From the NCBI RefSeq assembly GCF_021018745.1, contig NZ_CP063845.1:868001-932000 (forward strand): DNA of 64,000 nt. Reading direction: 5' to 3'. Position 1 is the stretch's first letter; every line of letters starts with the position of its first letter. The notes beneath the pieces are model-generated. The model was not told the origin of the DNA. It worked only from the letters and a program-made list of their open reading frames with translations, and ran no database searches. Shown here piece by piece: positions 62,355 through 64,000 of this stretch. A program made the position numbers and the translations under genes. Source of the DNA: Gloeobacter morelensis MG652769. GTDB lineage: Bacteria; Cyanobacteriota; Cyanobacteriia; Gloeobacterales; Gloeobacteraceae.

Positions 62355-63585
62355 GGCTCTCCTGAGTTCAAGGTGAGCAGCATCCCTTCTTGGCAAAGCC
62401 AGCGAGCAGCCGCAAGCGCAGGTTCTCAAAGTTTGTAAAGCCGTAGCCCTGGCGTTTGATTAACTTGATGCGGTTGTTGATGCCCTCCATCACTCCACTA
62501 CTCGACCGACGGATAAAATAGTTGCAGACCCCCTCGAAATGTTCTGTAATGGTCTGCACCACCTTCCCATATACCTTGCGGGCTTTCAAAAGCCAGTCTT
62601 CCAACTTCTGCTGACCTTCATCTACACTCTGACTCCTCTCATAAATCCACCGAAATTCCTCTTTGTATTCATACGCTTTGCGTAAACGTTTGTCGATCTG
62701 CAGATAGGTTTCTAGCTGAACTTTCTGCCCGGCATTCAAGTCCACTCCATTCTTTAGGAGCAAAAATTGCTCCTTGCGCTTGCCCAAGCCACATTGGCGA
62801 GCAATCTTCTTGACCTCTTCGTTCACCATCCGCATCACGTGAAACCGGTCGTAGACAATCACAGCATTGGGAAAGGCTTCCTGGACAACCTTTCGAAAAC
62901 CTCCCCACATGTCGATGCTCACTTCTTCAATAGCTTCGCGCACCTCAAGCGCTTGCAGGCAAAGGCTTTCAATGATCTCTTTTTGTTTGTGACTATCGAT
63001 GACCTCCAGCAATTCGCCAGTCTCGATATCGCAAAGTACCGTTTTAAAATCGTGGCCGCGCCGCCCACTAAACTCATCGATGCTGATGCGCTTGACGGGG
63101 CCCCAGTCTTTTTTTTAACTGCCTGGCCACATGCTCGAACATGCCTCGTACTTCGTCTGGACTGATGCCTTCTTCGCGCGCAATCTGTTCGAGACTTGAG
63201 GCGGGTACCCGCTCGTAGATATCCTGCTCGAAACGGCGGGTGTGTCGCCGTCGCCAATCGACGAAATCCAGTTGTTCGGTACAGTAGCGTTCGCAGGTTT
63301 GGCAGTAAAATTGTCTTCGAGGAATGTGCAAAAATACGGGCATTTTACGTATTTTCAAGTCTCGGATGTGCAGGGGACGTGCTTGATGTTCGCGGTCGGT
63401 AAACTGGCCGCAACCGCCGCAGAGTATACCTGGAGCAAGCGGCTTGAGATAGAAGATAATGCCCCGTTCATCGATGGACTGCCGTTCGACATAAACGTTG
63501 GGTAGCCCGAGCAGTTGCGTCAGTTCGATACTCATTGGCAGAATGTATGGTGCTATACAGCATACACCATGGACTCAGGAGAGCC
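62355..63585 (-). mobile_element. ISL3-family element, copy 2, complete with 8-bp TSD
   Basis: A 1231-bp element bounded by GGCTCTCCTGAGTTCA (from 62355) and its inverse TGGACTCAGGAGAGCC (ending 63585). The 8-bp duplication GACATGCC sits at both flanks (62347-62354 and 63586-63593), which is the ISL3 hallmark. It is inserted in an IS4-type transposase gene. The left part looks identical to copy 1 at 30768-31796, implying recent transposition. Confidence 0.93.
62368..63535 (-). CDS. ISL3-family transposase, two frames across an A8 tract
   Basis: The first frame (63074-63535, 153 residues) has the Zn-binding cysteines (CGGCGQFTD; FYCQTCERYC) and ends just after an A8 run (plus-strand T8 at 63109-63116). 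The second frame carries WGPVKRISIDEFSGRRGHDF, 'SIDMWGGFRKVVQEAFPNAVIVYDRFHVMR' (second Asp region) and, near the end, RRSSSGVMEGINNRIKLIKRQGYGF with the catalytic Glu. One A fewer would fuse both parts (about 390 residues, usual for ISL3). Expression of the whole protein would need slippage or a frameshift. Confidence 0.85.
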
Positions 63586-64000
63586 GACATGCCTTGCCAC
63601 TCAATTGGACCTTGCTCGACCATCCTGGCAACAGTAACCTCGAAGACCAACAACTGTTACTCTCACCGGTTCTGTCTCTACTTTCTGCCTATCGCGTCGT
63701 GGTGTTGGGGGACAGAGAGTTTTGCAGTGTCAAGCTGGCCAATTGGTTGCGCAGTCGAAAGGCCGGCTTTTGCTTGAGATTAAAAATCAGTGAATATATT
63801 CGACAACAAGGTGCAGACTTTCGCTCGCTAAAGTCTTTGGAACTACAACCTGGAATGTCGATGTTTCTTGGCGGAGTGCGCGTCACCAAAAATCGTAAAA
63901 ACAAGGGATTCGAGCCGTTCAATATTGCTTGTATCTGGAAACGAAAAATCCGGAATATGCAACCGGGTGAAGGCTGGTATATTTTGACAGACCGGCCAAA

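Larger units (their letters stand above)
62010..64000 (+). pseudogene. IS4-family transposase interrupted by ISL3 (partial at window edge)
   Basis: The 5' part from MMPAFYQTFFAHLLTARQSLF to 'LAIDRTDWWHYNVLTVALVWHRHA' (62010-62354) carries the first catalytic Asp (AIDRT). After removing the ISL3 element and one target copy, the frame continues exactly at 63594 with LPLNWTLLDHPGNSNLEDQQ, then VVLGDREFCSVKLANWLRSR (second catalytic Asp), FCLRLK and onwards beyond the window end. The protein is therefore broken only by the insertion. The IS4 element's left end should lie between 61850 and 61970 but no terminal repeat could be fixed. Confidence 0.88.

Overview
The window looks like chromosomal DNA from a high-GC (roughly 60-65% by eye) unicellular cyanobacterium, most consistent with Gloeobacter. 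The support is a CpcS-type phycobiliprotein lyase, several cyanobacteria-restricted families (Ycf46-like AAA ATPase, DUF3110, Sll0314-type TPR protein, a cyAbrB-like N-terminal domain, the NadM-Nudix fusion, a MMADHC/CblD-like protein) and dense short genes on both strands with few long operons. The genus is inference from gene content and composition; no 16S or database comparison was possible.

Layout. 1-800: the 3' end of an unidentified gene, then a DUF2283 gene behind a frameshifted partner. 0.9-11.3 kb: housekeeping genes (CpcS lyase, MscS channel, RNase II/Zam, histone-deacetylase-fold amidohydrolase, rpoZ-gmk, RqcH/NFACT, M48 protease, cbiD). 11.5-18 kb: a 1730-residue caspase-nSTAND-TM-WD40 protein, a convergent FecR-like gene and a small secreted NTF2-like gene; the WD40 half and both neighbours are distinctly AT-richer. 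18-30.7 kb: a degenerate secreted metzincin, a hendecad coiled-coil protein, cobK, egtB-egtD, a CblD-like gene, rseP, pterin carbinolamine dehydratase, glyS-ferredoxin, a Ycf46-like ATPase and a TPR gene. 30.7-34.7 kb: an IS graveyard (truncated ISL3 element, complete IS3 element, truncated IS3 element) ending in a 95%-identical duplicate of the TPR gene 3' end and a dispersed GC-rich repeat. 34.8-43.8 kb: secreted SAM methyltransferase, amino-acid permease, DUF2993-like and GAF proteins, TPR lipoprotein-like gene, cysH, pyrF and nadM-nudix. 43.9-45.1 kb: a second copy of the dispersed repeat, split by an IS982 element. 45-61.8 kb: two tandem cNMP-binding histidine kinases, a pappalysin-like protease, DUF3110-EVE, a second permease, AmpG-like MFS, a cyAbrB-like/HNH pair, murG, a PP2C phosphatase, an SSS symporter, a gluzincin-like protein, a Uma2 nuclease and an Hsp70-like protein. 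61.9-64 kb: an IS4-family transposase gene split by a second, complete ISL3 element with an 8-bp target duplication.

The most interesting signals are: (1) the caspase-nSTAND-WD40 protein, which appears to carry a second, histidine-less caspase-like domain, a sensor-effector layout typical of programmed-death or anti-phage systems; (2) a 21-bp perfect palindrome inserted independently, in opposite orientations and with short target duplications, into the orfB genes of two related IS3 copies; (3) two ISL3 copies that share the same reading-frame break at an A8 tract, pointing to recoding or transcriptional slippage; (4) nested IS insertions and duplications that allow the order of events to be reconstructed.
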